From NCBI RefSeq assembly GCF_014898075.1, contig NZ_CP062976.1, positions 1,240,001 to 1,304,000 on the forward strand: 64,000 nt of DNA. Direction: 5' to 3'. Below are positions 9,443 to 20,268 of the stretch, one piece after another (position 1 is the stretch's first letter; each line of letters opens with the position of its first letter). The translations under genes and the position numbers were made by a program. The DNA comes from Neisseria yangbaofengii (GTDB lineage Bacteria; Pseudomonadota; Gammaproteobacteria; Burkholderiales; Neisseriaceae). The notes beneath the pieces were generated by a model. That model worked only from the letters and a program-made list of their open reading frames with translations. It had not been told where the DNA came from and did no database searches.

Positions 9443-11395
9443 ATGTTTCAGATTCACAACCGCCGCTATCTAGGCAGCAAATTCAAGCTGCTGCCTTTTA
9501 TTGATTACGTGATTCGCATGCATTGCCGCGATTGCCATACCTTTACCGATTTATTCGGCGGCACGGGTGTGGTGGCGCACCATTTCAACGACCGTTTCCG
9601 TATTCAAATCAACGATACTTTATTCGGCAATTTTTTGGCTTATCAAACTTTCTTTGCTGATGAAGCGGTCAATTGGCCGCATATCAAAGAATTGGTTGAG
9701 GGATACAATCGGTTGGGCGATATGCCGTCTGAAAACTATTATTCACGCCATTTTGCCGATACCTTTTTGAGCCGCCAAAATATGCTGAAGGTTGGGGTAA
9801 TTCGTGACGACATCGATGTCTTGTTCGTCCAAGGCAAAATCAATGCGCGTGAACAGGCTGTATTGATTACATCATTATTGTATGCCATCGACCGCATCGC
9901 CAATACCGTCGGTCATTACGATGCTTTCCGCCGCAGCGGCGATTTGGCCAAGCCGCTGGTATTGCGTTTGCCGCAAACGCAGGAAGACCACAATCGGGGC
10001 AATCAAATTTTTCAGCAGGATGCCAATGAGCTGGCGAAAACCCTTCGCAGCGACATTGTCTATATCGACCCCCCATATAATTCGCGCCAATACGGCGATG
10101 CTTATCATTTTTTGGAAAATGTTGCTGTCAATGCTAAACCCAAAGTGCACGGCGTGGCGCGCAAAATGGACAGAAGCCATCTGAAAAGCGATTACTGCAC
10201 GCAAAAAGCAGCGGCGCAGTTTGGCCGACTGATTGAAAACATTGATGCCAAATACATTTTAGTGTCGTATAACAATACCGGCTCAAAAATCAATTCGCGC
10301 TCAAATGCCAAAATTTCTGATGTGCAAATCATGGAAATTTTACAGAAAAAAGGCAAAGTGTCGGTATTCGAGCAGGATTTCCATGCCTTTACCACCGGTA
10401 AAACACAGCTTGCCGAGCATAAAGAGCGTTTGTTTTTGTGTGAAGTCGGCATTCGTGACGAATCGGTTGCATTGATGCCATCCAATGAATCCAATCAAGA
10501 AATCGTTAAATCGCCGTTGAACTATACCGGTGGTAAGGGCAAATTGTTGCCGCAAATCAAGGCCAAGCTGCCTGAGCCTTTCGGCGTGTTTTACGATGTA
10601 TTTTCAGGCGGTGCCAATGTGGGTATCAATGTATTGGCTGATGAAATCATTTGCATCGATAAAAACGAGCAACTGGTTGATTTGATGAATTTTATTCAGA
10701 GCCAAAGCTATACCGATTTGGTGGCGCAATTGGAACAAAAAATCGCGCATTACGGCTTAAGCGATACCTTCCGCCACGATTACGATTTTTATGAATGCAA
10801 CAGCAACAATGGCTTGGGCAGATTCAATAAACAACCGTTTGCCCAATTGCGGCAGGATTATAACCAATATAAAGACAATTTATTGTTTTTGTTGCTGATT
10901 TTTTACGGCTTTAACAACCAAATCCGTTTCAACCAAAAAGGCGGATTCAATCTGCCGGTGGGCAAGCGTGATTTCAATGTCAGCCTGCGCAACAAGCTGC
11001 GGCTGTTTATGCAAAGGCTGCACACGCGCCATATCCGTTTTGCCTGCCAAGATTTCCGTGATTTAGACATTCAGTATTTACAGCAGCAAAACGCGTTTCT
11101 TTATCTTGACCCCCCGTATTTGTTGGGTACGGCAGCCTATAATGAAAACGGCGGCTGGACGGTGCAAGACGAACGGGATTTACTGCAATTTCTCAAAAAC
11201 TGCGATGCGCATCATATCCGCTTTGCCTTATCCAATGTGATGAAACACAAAGGCAAAACGCATCAGCAATTATTGGATTGGTGCATCGTGCATTCGTTTA
11301 ACATCAACTATCTGAATTTCCATTACCAAAACGCCAATTATCAGGCGAAATACAAAAGCGGAGAAACGCAGGAAGTGTTGATTACCAATTATTGA
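9443..11395 (+). CDS. Fused double D12-class adenine-N6 DNA methyltransferase (M.FokI-like)
   Basis: Two complete adenine methyltransferase modules lie in one 650-residue chain. The first has RRYLGSKFKLLPFI, the SAM-binding FTDLFGGTGVVAHHF and catalytic DPPYNSRQYGDAYHFLE. The second starts near residue 350 with NYTGGKGKLLPQI, then FYDVFSGGANVG and DPPYLLGTAAYNENGGW. This length and arrangement is that of M.FokI/M.StsI, where each half methylates one strand of an asymmetric site. The start at 9443 (MFQIHNRRYLGSK) is preferred over an upstream ATG at 9410, because the first module begins there. No restriction gene is adjacent: mfd is upstream and dsbD is convergent downstream. The target site cannot be read from sequence. 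Confidence 0.85.
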   Translation: MFQIHNRRYLGSKFKLLPFIDYVIRMHCRDCHTFTDLFGGTGVVAHHFNDRFRIQINDTLFGNFLAYQTFFADEAVNWPHIKELVEGYNRLGDMPSENYYSRHFADTFLSRQNMLKVGVIRDDIDVLFVQGKINAREQAVLITSLLYAIDRIANTVGHYDAFRRSGDLAKPLVLRLPQTQEDHNRGNQIFQQDANELAKTLRSDIVYIDPPYNSRQYGDAYHFLENVAVNAKPKVHGVARKMDRSHLKSDYCTQKAAAQFGRLIENIDAKYILVSYNNTGSKINSRSNAKISDVQIMEILQKKGKVSVFEQDFHAFTTGKTQLAEHKERLFLCEVGIRDESVALMPSNESNQEIVKSPLNYTGGKGKLLPQIKAKLPEPFGVFYDVFSGGANVGINVLADEIICIDKNEQLVDLMNFIQSQSYTDLVAQLEQKIAHYGLSDTFRHDYDFYECNSNNGLGRFNKQPFAQLRQDYNQYKDNLLFLLLIFYGFNNQIRFNQKGGFNLPVGKRDFNVSLRNKLRLFMQRLHTRHIRFACQDFRDLDIQYLQQQNAFLYLDPPYLLGTAAYNENGGWTVQDERDLLQFLKNCDAHHIRFALSNVMKHKGKTHQQLLDWCIVHSFNINYLNFHYQNANYQAKYKSGETQEVLITNY

Positions 11396-11404
11396 CAAAA
11401 CAGA

Positions 11405-11440
11405 AAAGGCCGTCTGAAAAGTATTTTTTCAGACGGCCTT
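11405..11440. terminator. Bidirectional uptake-sequence terminator
   Basis: AAGGCCGTCTGAAAA pairs with TTTTCAGACGGCCTT between the convergent methyltransferase and dsbD genes. Confidence 0.8.
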
Positions 11441-11454
11441 GATTATAGGTCACA

Positions 11455-13266
11455 TTATTTTTCGTTTTGCCGATACCATTCGATAAACGCATCCGGTTTC
11501 ACAAAACCCAATAAAGCTTCGCTATGCGTACCGTCCGCACGAATCACAAACACACCCGGAGGCCCGAATAAGCCGTATTCTTTCAACAAGGCTTGATGAC
11601 CGGCAGTGTTGGCGGTGACATCGATTTGGAAAAAGCGCTGCATATCCACCGCTTCGTGAACCTGAGGCTGGTTGAGCGTGTAGGCTGCCATTTCTTTGCA
11701 GGAAACGCACCAATCGGCATAGAAATCAAGCAAGACCGGTTTCGACGGATCGGTTTTTAAAGCGGCATCCATCGCGGCCTTGAGTTCGGCCGCATCGGTA
11801 AACATAATGCCGTGGCCGCCGCTTTGTCCGGCTTCGGACGGCGGGGTTAGGGTTAAGAAATGATGCAGGGCAGTGGTTTGGCGTTGGTAGCTTTGCCAGC
11901 CGAACCATGCGCCGCCAATCAGCAGCAAAAAGCCCGGCACCATTGCCACGCTTTTCAGACGGCCTGTCTGTTTACCGGCACATACCAACAACCACACCGC
12001 GGGTACCAAAAGCAATAAAGTATAAAGCAACGCCACCAGTGCGTAAGGCAGGTAAGGCGTAGCCAGATACACCGCCACCGCCAGTAGGATAAAGCCGAAC
12101 GCGGATTTGATGCCGTTCATCCAATCGCCTGCGCGCGGCATGATGTGGCCGCCGAAAGTACCGATGATAATCAGCGGTACGCCCGTACCCAAAGCCAAGG
12201 CATACAATGCCAAACCGCCCAATACCGCATCACCGGTTTGGCCGATATAGCCCAAAGCAAAGGCCAAAGGCGGCGCTACACAAGGGCCGACAATCAACGC
12301 AGACAGCATACCCATCACAAACACCGAAGCCATGCGGCCGCCGGAAAGCTTGTTGCTTTGGTTTTGAAAATACGACTGCACCGAGCTTGGCAATTGGATA
12401 TTGAAGAAACCAAACATCGATAAAGCCAACAACACCATAACCGCCGCAGCAGTTAATACTACCCAAGGCTGTTGCAGCCACACGGTCAACAGCGAACCGG
12501 TCAGACCGGCAAACACACCGACCAAAGTATAAGTGAGCGCCAAACCTTGTACATACACCATCGACAAGGCAAACGCCCGCCCCTTAGTGGCATTTTTATC
12601 GCCGACGACAATGCTCGACACAATCGGCAGCAGCGGATACATACAAGCGGTAAAGCTCAGGCCCAAACCGGCGAGAAAAAACGCCAAAAGATTGGCGTTC
12701 AAAGTATCTCGAGACAATTTGAAACGACCCCCGCCGCTTTGGGCAGGTGCAGATTTCAGACTGTCTGAAGATTTGGCATCGGGTCGGGTGAAGCGTTCTT
12801 TCGCCGACACCGGCGTATCATCGCCTTGCGGCTCATACAGGCCGTTGCCGTTGATGTCGAACACCGTATTTACCGGCGGATAGCACACGCCGGCTTCAGC
12901 GCAACCTTGATAGCCCAAGGTTAGTTTATATTGGCCGAAAGCTTGTTGATAAGGCCAATTCACTTGCGCCGCGTGGTGGTACACGGTTTGCTTGCCGAAA
13001 AATTCGTCTTCTTTTTCTTCACCCGGGCCAAATTGCGGCGTATCGCTCAACACGCCGGCAGGATCGGTATCGGCAATGATTTTGGATTGGTAAAGGTAAT
13101 AACCTTCGGCAATCTGAAATTGCACATTGATACCTTGCTCGGTGACATTAATCTGCGGGCGGAACGCCTGCTCGGGCGGCAAAAGTTTCGACGCATCAAC
13201 CGGCTCGGCAAAAGCTGTGTCAAACAAGGCGAGAAAGGCCAAGATAAAATAAAAGAGTTTTTTCAT
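11455..13266 (-). CDS. dsbD: Protein-disulfide reductase DsbD (thiol:disulfide interchange)
   Basis: DsbD carries electrons from cytoplasmic thioredoxin across the inner membrane to periplasmic DsbC-type proteins and cytochrome maturation. The start at 13266 gives a signal peptide (MKKLFYFILAFLALFDTAFA). The reading frame is open 15 codons further upstream, but that extension would bury the signal. Domains in order are the periplasmic alpha domain with its cysteine pair (GCAEAGVCYPP), about eight membrane segments with the conserved Cys residues (FTACMYP and VGPCVAPP), and a C-terminal thioredoxin domain with ADWCVSCKEM. The protein has 603 residues, the usual length. Confidence 0.95.
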   Translation of the reverse strand: MKKLFYFILAFLALFDTAFAEPVDASKLLPPEQAFRPQINVTEQGINVQFQIAEGYYLYQSKIIADTDPAGVLSDTPQFGPGEEKEDEFFGKQTVYHHAAQVNWPYQQAFGQYKLTLGYQGCAEAGVCYPPVNTVFDINGNGLYEPQGDDTPVSAKERFTRPDAKSSDSLKSAPAQSGGGRFKLSRDTLNANLLAFFLAGLGLSFTACMYPLLPIVSSIVVGDKNATKGRAFALSMVYVQGLALTYTLVGVFAGLTGSLLTVWLQQPWVVLTAAAVMVLLALSMFGFFNIQLPSSVQSYFQNQSNKLSGGRMASVFVMGMLSALIVGPCVAPPLAFALGYIGQTGDAVLGGLALYALALGTGVPLIIIGTFGGHIMPRAGDWMNGIKSAFGFILLAVAVYLATPYLPYALVALLYTLLLLVPAVWLLVCAGKQTGRLKSVAMVPGFLLLIGGAWFGWQSYQRQTTALHHFLTLTPPSEAGQSGGHGIMFTDAAELKAAMDAALKTDPSKPVLLDFYADWCVSCKEMAAYTLNQPQVHEAVDMQRFFQIDVTANTAGHQALLKEYGLFGPPGVFVIRADGTHSEALLGFVKPDAFIEWYRQNEK

Positions 13267-13497
13267 ATCGGCAACCTGTCGGTGCGGGGTAGATCCGCGT
13301 TGGTTAAACAAAAATTTAATATCATATCAATGTTTCGGCATTAATCGGCATTAATAAGTGATTTGAGGCCGTCTGAAACACAGGAAACAGGTTTGCTTGC
13401 GTTAAATCAGTTTCAGACAGCCTATGCAGCATAGTTCCGTCATTAACAATGCCGTCCGGACGATTCGTTTTCAGACGGCCTTTGCTGAATATTGCGT

Positions 13498-14271
13498 TTA
13501 AGGATAAGCAATCACCGCATAAGCCGAATGGTTGTGAATCGATTCAAAGTTTTCACTTTCCACCACAAAGCTTTCCACGCGGGCATCGGCAATCAGAGAA
13601 GTGGCCACATCGCGCACCATGTCTTCCACAAATTTCGGATTTTCATACGCTTGCTCGGTCACGAATTTTTCATCAGGGCGTTTGAGCAGGCCGTAGAGTT
13701 GGCAGCTTGCTTGCGCTTCCACGCAGTCGATGACCTCTTCAATCCCCACATCGGCATTGGCTACCAGCGATACGGTAACATGCGAACGTTGATTGTGTGC
13801 GCCGTATTGCGAAATCTCTTTGGAACACGGACAAAGCGAAGTCACCGGCACCATCACTTTCAGGTTGTGGCTGTATGCACCGCTTTTGATTTCACCGGTC
13901 AAGGTAACATCATAATCAAGCAGCGACTGAATGCCGGACACCGGAGCAGTTTTCTTGCGGAAAAAAGGAAAGCCCACACTGATTTTGCCGGAATGCGAAT
14001 CCAGCAATTCAACCATTTCGCGCGTGAGTTGCTGCAAACGCTCGAAGCCCAAGGCTTCGGTTTGCTTTTCCATCAACGCAACAAAGCGCGACATGTGCGT
14101 GCCTTTCTGGTCGGCAGGCAGATACACCGTCATGGTCAGACGGGCAACGGTGGCCTGTTCGCCTTCGGCGGTTCGTAAGGTAATCGGGAAACGTAAATCT
14201 TTAATTCCGACTTGGTTAATCGGCAGGTTGCGTAAATCGCGGGTTGATTGCACGTCTGCGATGGCGTTCAT
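13498..14271 (-). CDS. folE2: GTP cyclohydrolase FolE2 (type IB)
   Basis: FolE2 performs the first step of folate/7-deazapurine synthesis, turning GTP into dihydroneopterin triphosphate. It is the metal-flexible alternative to FolE. The 257-residue protein has the FolE2 signature [18 protein letters not shown] around the metal-binding cysteine, and the length is typical. It is monocistronic. A perfect 12-bp palindrome (AAGCCTAGGCTT, 14293-14304) sits 21 bases upstream of the start and could be an operator. It does not look like the Zur box often seen in front of folE2. Confidence 0.93.
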   Translation of the reverse strand: MNAIADVQSTRDLRNLPINQVGIKDLRFPITLRTAEGEQATVARLTMTVYLPADQKGTHMSRFVALMEKQTEALGFERLQQLTREMVELLDSHSGKISVGFPFFRKKTAPVSGIQSLLDYDVTLTGEIKSGAYSHNLKVMVPVTSLCPCSKEISQYGAHNQRSHVTVSLVANADVGIEEVIDCVEAQASCQLYGLLKRPDEKFVTEQAYENPKFVEDMVRDVATSLIADARVESFVVESENFESIHNHSAYAVIAYP

Positions 14272-14474
14272 GCGTGTTTTTTCCTTAGAATTAAGCCTAG
14301 GCTTGATTAAGTGTGGGCGGGAAACGGTAATTCAAGGCCGTCTGAAAGGTCGGTTTGATGGCCGATTTTATAAATGCGAGATTATATCACTTAGCGGGCA
14401 GGACGGTATTGATTGTTTCTATTTTCCAGATAGTGATAGAATGAATGCCATTCATATCGAAATAGGTTTGTGCC

Positions 14475-15635
14475 ATGAAATTTGCCACCAAAGCGATTCA
14501 TTCCAGCTATGATTGCGACGAACACCAGCGCGCGCTGATGCCGCCGGTTTACCAAAACAGTATGTTTGCCACCCGTGAAATCGGCGAACAAACCCCTTAC
14601 CGTTATTCGCGCTTGAGCAATCCCACGCGCAAAATTTTGGAAGATACGGTCGCCGATTTGGAACACGCCGCAGCCGGTTTTGCTTTTTCCAGCGGCATGG
14701 CTGGCATTGATGCCGTGTGGCGCACATTTTTGAAACCGGGCGACACAATCATTGCCGTGGCCGATATCTACGGCGGCGCCTATGATTTGTTGAATGATGT
14801 GTATGCGCCATGGGGCGTGAACGTGGTATTAGCCGATTTGAGCGATCCCGATAATCTCGATGCGCTGTTGGCCGAACACGCCAACGTCAAAATGCTTTGG
14901 CTCGAAACGCCTTCAAACCCATTATTACGCTTGGTGGATATTCCGGCTTTAGCCGCCAAAGCCAAGGCAGCCGGTGCGCTGGTCGGCATAGACAATACTT
15001 TTGCCACGCCGTATCTGCAACGCCCGCTGGATATGGGTTGCGACATTGTGTTCCACTCCGCCACCAAATATTTGTGCGGCCATTCCGATGTGTTGATGGG
15101 CGTGGCGGTGGTGAAAACCAAAGAATTGGCCAAGCCTTTGCACACCATGATGGTCAACAGCGGCGCAGTGGCCAGCCCGTTCGACTGCTGGCTGGTGTTA
15201 CGCGGCATCAAAACCTTGGCCTTGCGTATGAAAGCCCACTGCGAAAACGCCTTGGAAATCGCCAAACGCATGGAAAATCATCCGGCGGTGGAAAAAGTTT
15301 TTTATCCGGGCTTACCGTCGCATGAACATTACGAATTGGCCAAAACGCAAATGCCCGAAGGCATCGGCGGCGTGGTCACGGTTTATCTGAAAAACGACAC
15401 CAAGCAAGCAGCCAACAGCGTGATTCAAAACATGGATTTGATCAAAATGGCATCCAGCTTGGGCGGCGTAGAAAGCTTGGTCAATCATTGCTATTCACAA
15501 TCACACAGCGGCGTGCCGCACAATGTGAAAATGGAAATGGGCATCAGGGTCGGTTTGCTGCGTTTTTCCATCGGCATTGAAGACGTGGACGACATTTGGC
15601 AGGATATTTCCAAAGCTTTGGATACGGCTTTGTGA
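14475..15635 (+). CDS. PLP-dependent trans-sulfuration enzyme (cystathionine beta-lyase / gamma-synthase family)
   Basis: This is a Cys/Met metabolism PLP enzyme of 386 residues. The Schiff-base lysine is about K198 in HSATKYLCGHSDV. Other family features are YSRLSNPTRKILE near 44-56, the glycine-rich FSSGMAGIDA, and the C-terminal SLGGVESLVNHCYSQSH that binds substrate carboxylate. The family includes cystathionine gamma-synthase (MetB), beta-lyase (MetC) and gamma-lyase. The sequence alone does not settle which reaction it performs. A role in methionine synthesis is the most likely. A single gene, followed by an uptake-sequence hairpin. Confidence 0.88.
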   Translation: MKFATKAIHSSYDCDEHQRALMPPVYQNSMFATREIGEQTPYRYSRLSNPTRKILEDTVADLEHAAAGFAFSSGMAGIDAVWRTFLKPGDTIIAVADIYGGAYDLLNDVYAPWGVNVVLADLSDPDNLDALLAEHANVKMLWLETPSNPLLRLVDIPALAAKAKAAGALVGIDNTFATPYLQRPLDMGCDIVFHSATKYLCGHSDVLMGVAVVKTKELAKPLHTMMVNSGAVASPFDCWLVLRGIKTLALRMKAHCENALEIAKRMENHPAVEKVFYPGLPSHEHYELAKTQMPEGIGGVVTVYLKNDTKQAANSVIQNMDLIKMASSLGGVESLVNHCYSQSHSGVPHNVKMEMGIRVGLLRFSIGIEDVDDIWQDISKALDTAL

Positions 15636-15641
15636 ATATTC

Positions 15642-15670
15642 ATGCCGTCTGAAGGCCTTTCGGACGGCAT
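15642..15670 (+). terminator. Uptake-sequence hairpin after the cystathionine enzyme gene
   Basis: ATGCCGTCTGAA pairs with TTCGGACGGCAT (one mismatch) six bases after the stop. This copy is of the AT dialect, whereas most copies here are AG. Confidence 0.6.
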
Positions 15671-15762
15671 GAACTGTTTCCATAAAAACTTTACTGTTAT
15701 TTTTCAGACGGCCTTAGCGTATAATCAAGGCCGTCTGAAATATGTTGACCAAAGGAAACCTT

Positions 15763-16542
15763 ATGGCCGCCGCACCTGAAGCCAAGTTCACCGAAGAAAA
15801 AGTGTTATGGGTGAAACACCACACACCCAAACTGATGACATTCGCCATCACGCGCCCCGAAGCCTACCGCTTTTCCGCCGGCCAGTTTTCGCGCTTGGGT
15901 TTCCGCGACGGCGAAGGCTTTATCTGGCGTGCCTATTCGGTGGTATCGGCCGAATATGCCGATACTTTGGAATATTTTGCCGTGTTGATTGAAGACGGAC
16001 CGATGTCGGCCAGATTGGCAAAAATGCAGGCAAACGATGAAATCCTGCTGGATAAAACCGCTACCGGTTTCCTGTTGCCCGAACGTTTTCCAGACGGCAA
16101 AGATTTGGTGATGCTCTCTACCGGCTCGGGCATTGCGCCGTTTCTATCCATCATCGAGCAACCGGAAATTTGGCAACGCTTCGAGCGGTTGGTGCTGGTG
16201 CATTCCGTGTCATATGCCGATGAATTGATTTTCAGCCGACGCTTGGCCGATTTGAAAGATCATCCGCTGATTGGAGAGTATTTCCACAAATTGGTTTTCG
16301 TGCCCGTAACCACGCGCGAAACCACCGAAAACACCTTGTCCAACCAACGCATTCCGGCTTTGCTGCTGGAAGGCGGTTTGGAAAAACACATCGGTTTTAC
16401 GTTTAACAAAGCCGATACGCGCTTCATGGTGTGCGGCAATCCGGCAATGGTAAAAGACACCTTCCAAGCCTTGATGGACTTGGGCTATGCCATGCACCGT
16501 AACCGCGAACCCGGCCAAATTATGATGGAAAACGGGTTTTGA
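15763..16542 (+). CDS. fpr: Ferredoxin/flavodoxin-NADP+ reductase
   Basis: This flavoprotein moves electrons between NADPH and ferredoxin or flavodoxin. The start at 15763 follows a clear AAGGAAACC site; an ATG at 15742 lacks one. The 259-residue protein has FAD-binding FSRLGFR and WRAYSVVSAEY, the NADP-binding LVMLSTGSGIAPFLSI and MVCGNPAMV, and a short C-terminal tail. Length and order match the bacterial FPR family. It is separated from the following hpnC gene by an uptake-sequence pair. Confidence 0.93.
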   Translation: MAAAPEAKFTEEKVLWVKHHTPKLMTFAITRPEAYRFSAGQFSRLGFRDGEGFIWRAYSVVSAEYADTLEYFAVLIEDGPMSARLAKMQANDEILLDKTATGFLLPERFPDGKDLVMLSTGSGIAPFLSIIEQPEIWQRFERLVLVHSVSYADELIFSRRLADLKDHPLIGEYFHKLVFVPVTTRETTENTLSNQRIPALLLEGGLEKHIGFTFNKADTRFMVCGNPAMVKDTFQALMDLGYAMHRNREPGQIMMENGF

Positions 16543-16557
16543 TTGGGCTTGGCCCCG

Positions 16558-16595
16558 TTTCAGACGGCCTGTCAGCTAAAAAAGGCCGTCTGAAA
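16558..16595 (+). terminator. Uptake-sequence hairpin after fpr
   Basis: TTTCAGACGGCCT and AGGCCGTCTGAAA form a stem with an 11-base loop, followed by an A-run. It lies between fpr and hpnC. Confidence 0.6.
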
Positions 16596-16618
16596 AAATA
16601 CCACGCAAAGAACGCATT

Positions 16619-17434
16619 ATGTCTGTCAACCACTACGAAAATTTCCCCGTCGGCTCCATTATTTTGCCGCGCCGTCTGCGCAAGCCCATTCACGCCGTGT
16701 ATGCTTTTGCCCGCACTGCTGACGACATTGCCGATGAAGGCAATTCAAGCGATGAAAGCCGTTTGCACGATTTGACCGAATTGGAACACGAGTTAGACCG
16801 CATCCAAAAGGGTGAAACGCCGCAAACCGCGCTGATGCAGCGGCTCAATAATGAAGCGATTACACCTTTTAAAATGCCGCTTGGGCCGTTTTACGATTTG
16901 CTTTGCGCGTTTAAGCAAGACGTGGTGAAAAAACGCTATCAAACCTTTGGCGAATTGATTGATTACTGCCGCCGCTCGGCCAATCCCGTCGGGCGCATAC
17001 TATTGCATCTCTACGGCGAACATGATCCGGTAAGCATTGCCCGTAGCGACGGCATCTGCACCGCTTTGCAACTGATCAACTTTTGGCAGGATGTCGCCGT
17101 CGATTGGCAAAAAGGGCGTATCTATATTCCGCAAGATGATTTGGAGCGCTTCAAAGTCACGGAGCAGCAAATTGCCGAAGGTAAAGCCGATTTCGCCTTC
17201 CAACGCTTGATGGCACACGAATGCGGACGCGCATTCAGCATGCTCAAAGGCGGCTCGCCCTTGGGCAAAACACTCAAAGGCCGCATCGGTTTTGAGCTAC
17301 GCATGATTATTATCGGCGGGCAGTTGATTTTGCAAAAGCTCGACGGTATTGAATACGATGTGTTTAACGAGCGTCCGGTGTTGGACAAAAAAGACTGGAT
17401 GATTATCGTCAAACGGGCGTTGCAGAAAAAGTAA
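16619..17434 (+). CDS. hpnC: Squalene/phytoene synthase family protein HpnC (hydroxysqualene synthase type)
   Basis: Members condense or process farnesyl diphosphate-derived intermediates on the way to squalene and hopanoids. The 271-residue protein opens with HYENFPVGSIILPRRLR, characteristic of HpnC. It has the first Asp-rich motif (ARTADDIADEG), and the second site reads LINFWQDVAVDWQKGRIYIP. The partners hpnD and hpnE are not next to it, so the pathway product here is uncertain. A terminator hairpin follows at 17443. Confidence 0.85.
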   Translation: MSVNHYENFPVGSIILPRRLRKPIHAVYAFARTADDIADEGNSSDESRLHDLTELEHELDRIQKGETPQTALMQRLNNEAITPFKMPLGPFYDLLCAFKQDVVKKRYQTFGELIDYCRRSANPVGRILLHLYGEHDPVSIARSDGICTALQLINFWQDVAVDWQKGRIYIPQDDLERFKVTEQQIAEGKADFAFQRLMAHECGRAFSMLKGGSPLGKTLKGRIGFELRMIIIGGQLILQKLDGIEYDVFNERPVLDKKDWMIIVKRALQKK

Positions 17435-17442
17435 ACACTCCC

Positions 17443-17475
17443 AAAGGCCGTCTGAAATTCCAGGCGGCCTTTTTG
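17443..17475 (+). terminator. Terminator after hpnC
   Basis: AAAGGCCGTCTGAA pairs with TTCCAGGCGGCC and ends in TTTTT nine bases after the stop. Confidence 0.75.
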
Positions 17476-17636
17476 TAAAAATTTGCCACATTTCACCGCC
17501 AATAATTCAGACCGACAGATAGCTTGAAACAAGGATTTGCGGTAAGATAGGCGGTATCTGAAAATTATATTCAGACGGCCTTTGAAAAGCTTCAACAGGC
17601 CGTCTGAAACCGTTTAAACCTGCTACAGAAAATACC

Positions 17637-20261
17637 ATGAAAACTTCTGAATTACGTCAAAAATTCCTGAAATATTTCGAACAACACCAACACCAAATCG
17701 TCCGCTCCTCTTCGCTGGTGCCGCATGACGACCCGACCCTGCTGTTTACCAATGCCGGCATGAACCAATTTAAAGACGTGTTCTTAGGCTTTGACAAACG
17801 CCCGTACAACCGTGCCACCACCGCCCAAAAATGCGTACGTGCCGGCGGTAAACACAACGACTTGGAAAACGTCGGCTACACCGCCCGCCACCATACCTTT
17901 TTTGAAATGATGGGCAATTTCTCGTTCGGCGATTATTTCAAACGTGATGCAATCCACTTCGCATGGGGTTTTCTGACCGGCAAAGAATGGCTCAACCTGC
18001 CGAAAGAAAAACTGCTGGCAACGGTTTACGCTGAAGACGATGAAGCCTACAACATCTGGCTCAACGAAATCGGTATGCCCGCCGACCGCATTGTCCGTAT
18101 CGGCGACAACAAAGGCGGCCATTATGCGTCCGACAACTTCTGGCAAATGGGCGACACCGGCCCTTGCGGCCCGTGTTCCGAAATTTTCTACGACCACGGC
18201 GAAGAAATTTGGGGCGGCATTCCCGGCAGTCCGGAAGAAGACGGCGACCGCTGGATCGAAATCTGGAACTGCGTATTTATGCAGTATAACCGGGATGAGC
18301 AGGGCAACATGAATCCGTTGCCGAAACCGTCCGTCGATACCGGCATGGGCTTGGAGCGCATGGCGGCAGTGATGCAGGGCGTACACAGCAACTACGAAAT
18401 CGACCTGTTCCAAGGCCTGCTCAAAGCCGTGGCACGGGAAACCGGCGCTGCATTCAGCATGGACGAGCCGAGCCTGAAAGTGATTGCCGACCATATCCGT
18501 TCCTGCTCTTTCCTGATTGCCGACGGCGTATTGCCGGGCAACGAAGGCCGGGGTTATGTATTGCGCCGCATTATCCGCCGTGCCGTGCGCCACGGTTACA
18601 AACTTGGTCAAAACCAGCCGTTTTTCCACAAACTGGTGCCGGATTTGGTTAAAGAAATGGGCGATGCCTATCCTGAATTGAAAGAAAAACAGGCGCAAAT
18701 CGAAGAAGCCCTGAAAAACGAAGAAAGCCGCTTTGCCCAAACTTTGGAAACCGGCATGGCTTTGCTGGAAAACGCTTTGGCAAAAGACAGCAAAAAACTT
18801 GACGGCGAAATCATCTTCAAGCTCTACGATACCTACGGTTTTCCATACGACTTAACCGCCGATATCTGCCGTGAACGCAACATTGAGCTGGACGAAGCAG
18901 GCTTCGAGCGGGAAATGGAAGCCCAGCGCAACCGTGCCCGTGCCGCCCAAAGTTTCAAAGCCAACACCCAGTTGGGCTACGAAGGCAAAGACACTGAATT
19001 TAAAGGCTATACCGAACGCCAAACCGAGGCTTGCGTATTGGCGCTCTATAAAGACGGCGAAGCGGTAAACGAGTTGGCAGAAGGCGAAAGCGGCGCAGTG
19101 GTGATTGATTTCACACCGTTTTACGCCGAATCGGGCGGCCAAATCGGTGATGTCGGCTATATTTTTGCCGGAGAAAACCGCTTTGAAGTGCGTGATACGC
19201 AGAAAATCAAAGCCGCAGTGTTCGGCCAGTTCGGCGTGCAGGTTGCAGGCCGTCTGAAAGTCGGTGATGCCGTTACCGCCAAAATCGACAACGATATCCG
19301 CAACGCCAATATGCGCAACCACAGCGCCACCCACTTGATGCACAAAGCTCTGCGTGATGTATTGGGCAGCCATGTCGAGCAAAAAGGCTCGCTGGTTACC
19401 GCTGAATCGACCCGTTTCGATATTTCCCACCCGCAGGCGGTAACTGCCGAAGAAATCGCCGAAGTGGAACGCCGTGTCAATGAAGCGATTTTGGCAAACG
19501 TGGCCGTGGAAGCCGCCATTATGAGCATGGAAGATGCCCAAAAAACCGGCGCAATGATGCTGTTCGGCGAAAAATACGGCGACGAAGTGCGTGTCTTGAA
19601 AATGGGTGATTTTTCAACCGAATTGTGCGGCGGTACCCACGTTTCCCGTACCGGCGACATCGGTCTGTTCAAAATCATTTCCGAAGGCGGCATTGCCGCA
19701 GGCGTGCGCCGTGTCGAAGCGATTACCGGCCTGAATGCTCTGAAATGGGCGCAAAACCAAGAGCGGCTGATTAAAGACGTGATCGGCGAAGTCAAAGCGC
19801 AAACCGAAAAAGACGTGTTGGCAAAAATCCAAGCCAATGCCGCTCAAAGCAAAACTTTGGAAAAAGATTTGGCAAAAGCCAAAGCCGAATTGGCGGTTTA
19901 TGCCGGTGCCAAACTGCTGGAAAACGCCAAAGACTTGGGCGCAGCCAAACTGGTTGCCGCCCAAATCGAAGCCGATGCGGGTGCATTGCGTGAAATCGTC
20001 ACCGATTTGACCGGAAAATCCGACCAAGCCGTGGTTTTACTGGCAGCGGTCAACGGCGAAAAAGTATCGTTGTGCGCCGGTGTATCCAAACCGCTGATGG
20101 CAAAAGTCAAAGCGGGCGATTTGGTGAAATTTGCTGCCGAACAAATCGGCGGCAAAGGCGGCGGCCGTCCGGACTTGGCGCAGGCAGGCGGCAGCGATGC
20201 GGCGAAATTACCGCAAGCCTTGGCAAGTATCGAAGCTTGGGTAAACGAAAAATTGGCTTAA
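17637..20261 (+). CDS. alaS: Alanyl-tRNA synthetase
   Basis: AlaS charges tRNA-Ala and edits mischarged Ser/Gly. The 874-residue protein has class II motif 2/3 regions ([13 protein letters not shown], then [16 protein letters not shown]) and the editing-site zinc motifs [11 protein letters not shown] and [10 protein letters not shown]. The C-terminal Ala-rich coiled coil and C-Ala domain end with [15 protein letters not shown]. Length and domain order are complete. An uptake-sequence pair precedes the start and a strong terminator follows. Confidence 0.98.
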   Translation: MKTSELRQKFLKYFEQHQHQIVRSSSLVPHDDPTLLFTNAGMNQFKDVFLGFDKRPYNRATTAQKCVRAGGKHNDLENVGYTARHHTFFEMMGNFSFGDYFKRDAIHFAWGFLTGKEWLNLPKEKLLATVYAEDDEAYNIWLNEIGMPADRIVRIGDNKGGHYASDNFWQMGDTGPCGPCSEIFYDHGEEIWGGIPGSPEEDGDRWIEIWNCVFMQYNRDEQGNMNPLPKPSVDTGMGLERMAAVMQGVHSNYEIDLFQGLLKAVARETGAAFSMDEPSLKVIADHIRSCSFLIADGVLPGNEGRGYVLRRIIRRAVRHGYKLGQNQPFFHKLVPDLVKEMGDAYPELKEKQAQIEEALKNEESRFAQTLETGMALLENALAKDSKKLDGEIIFKLYDTYGFPYDLTADICRERNIELDEAGFEREMEAQRNRARAAQSFKANTQLGYEGKDTEFKGYTERQTEACVLALYKDGEAVNELAEGESGAVVIDFTPFYAESGGQIGDVGYIFAGENRFEVRDTQKIKAAVFGQFGVQVAGRLKVGDAVTAKIDNDIRNANMRNHSATHLMHKALRDVLGSHVEQKGSLVTAESTRFDISHPQAVTAEEIAEVERRVNEAILANVAVEAAIMSMEDAQKTGAMMLFGEKYGDEVRVLKMGDFSTELCGGTHVSRTGDIGLFKIISEGGIAAGVRRVEAITGLNALKWAQNQERLIKDVIGEVKAQTEKDVLAKIQANAAQSKTLEKDLAKAKAELAVYAGAKLLENAKDLGAAKLVAAQIEADAGALREIVTDLTGKSDQAVVLLAAVNGEKVSLCAGVSKPLMAKVKAGDLVKFAAEQIGGKGGGRPDLAQAGGSDAAKLPQALASIEAWVNEKLA

Positions 20262-20268
20262 TGAGCAC

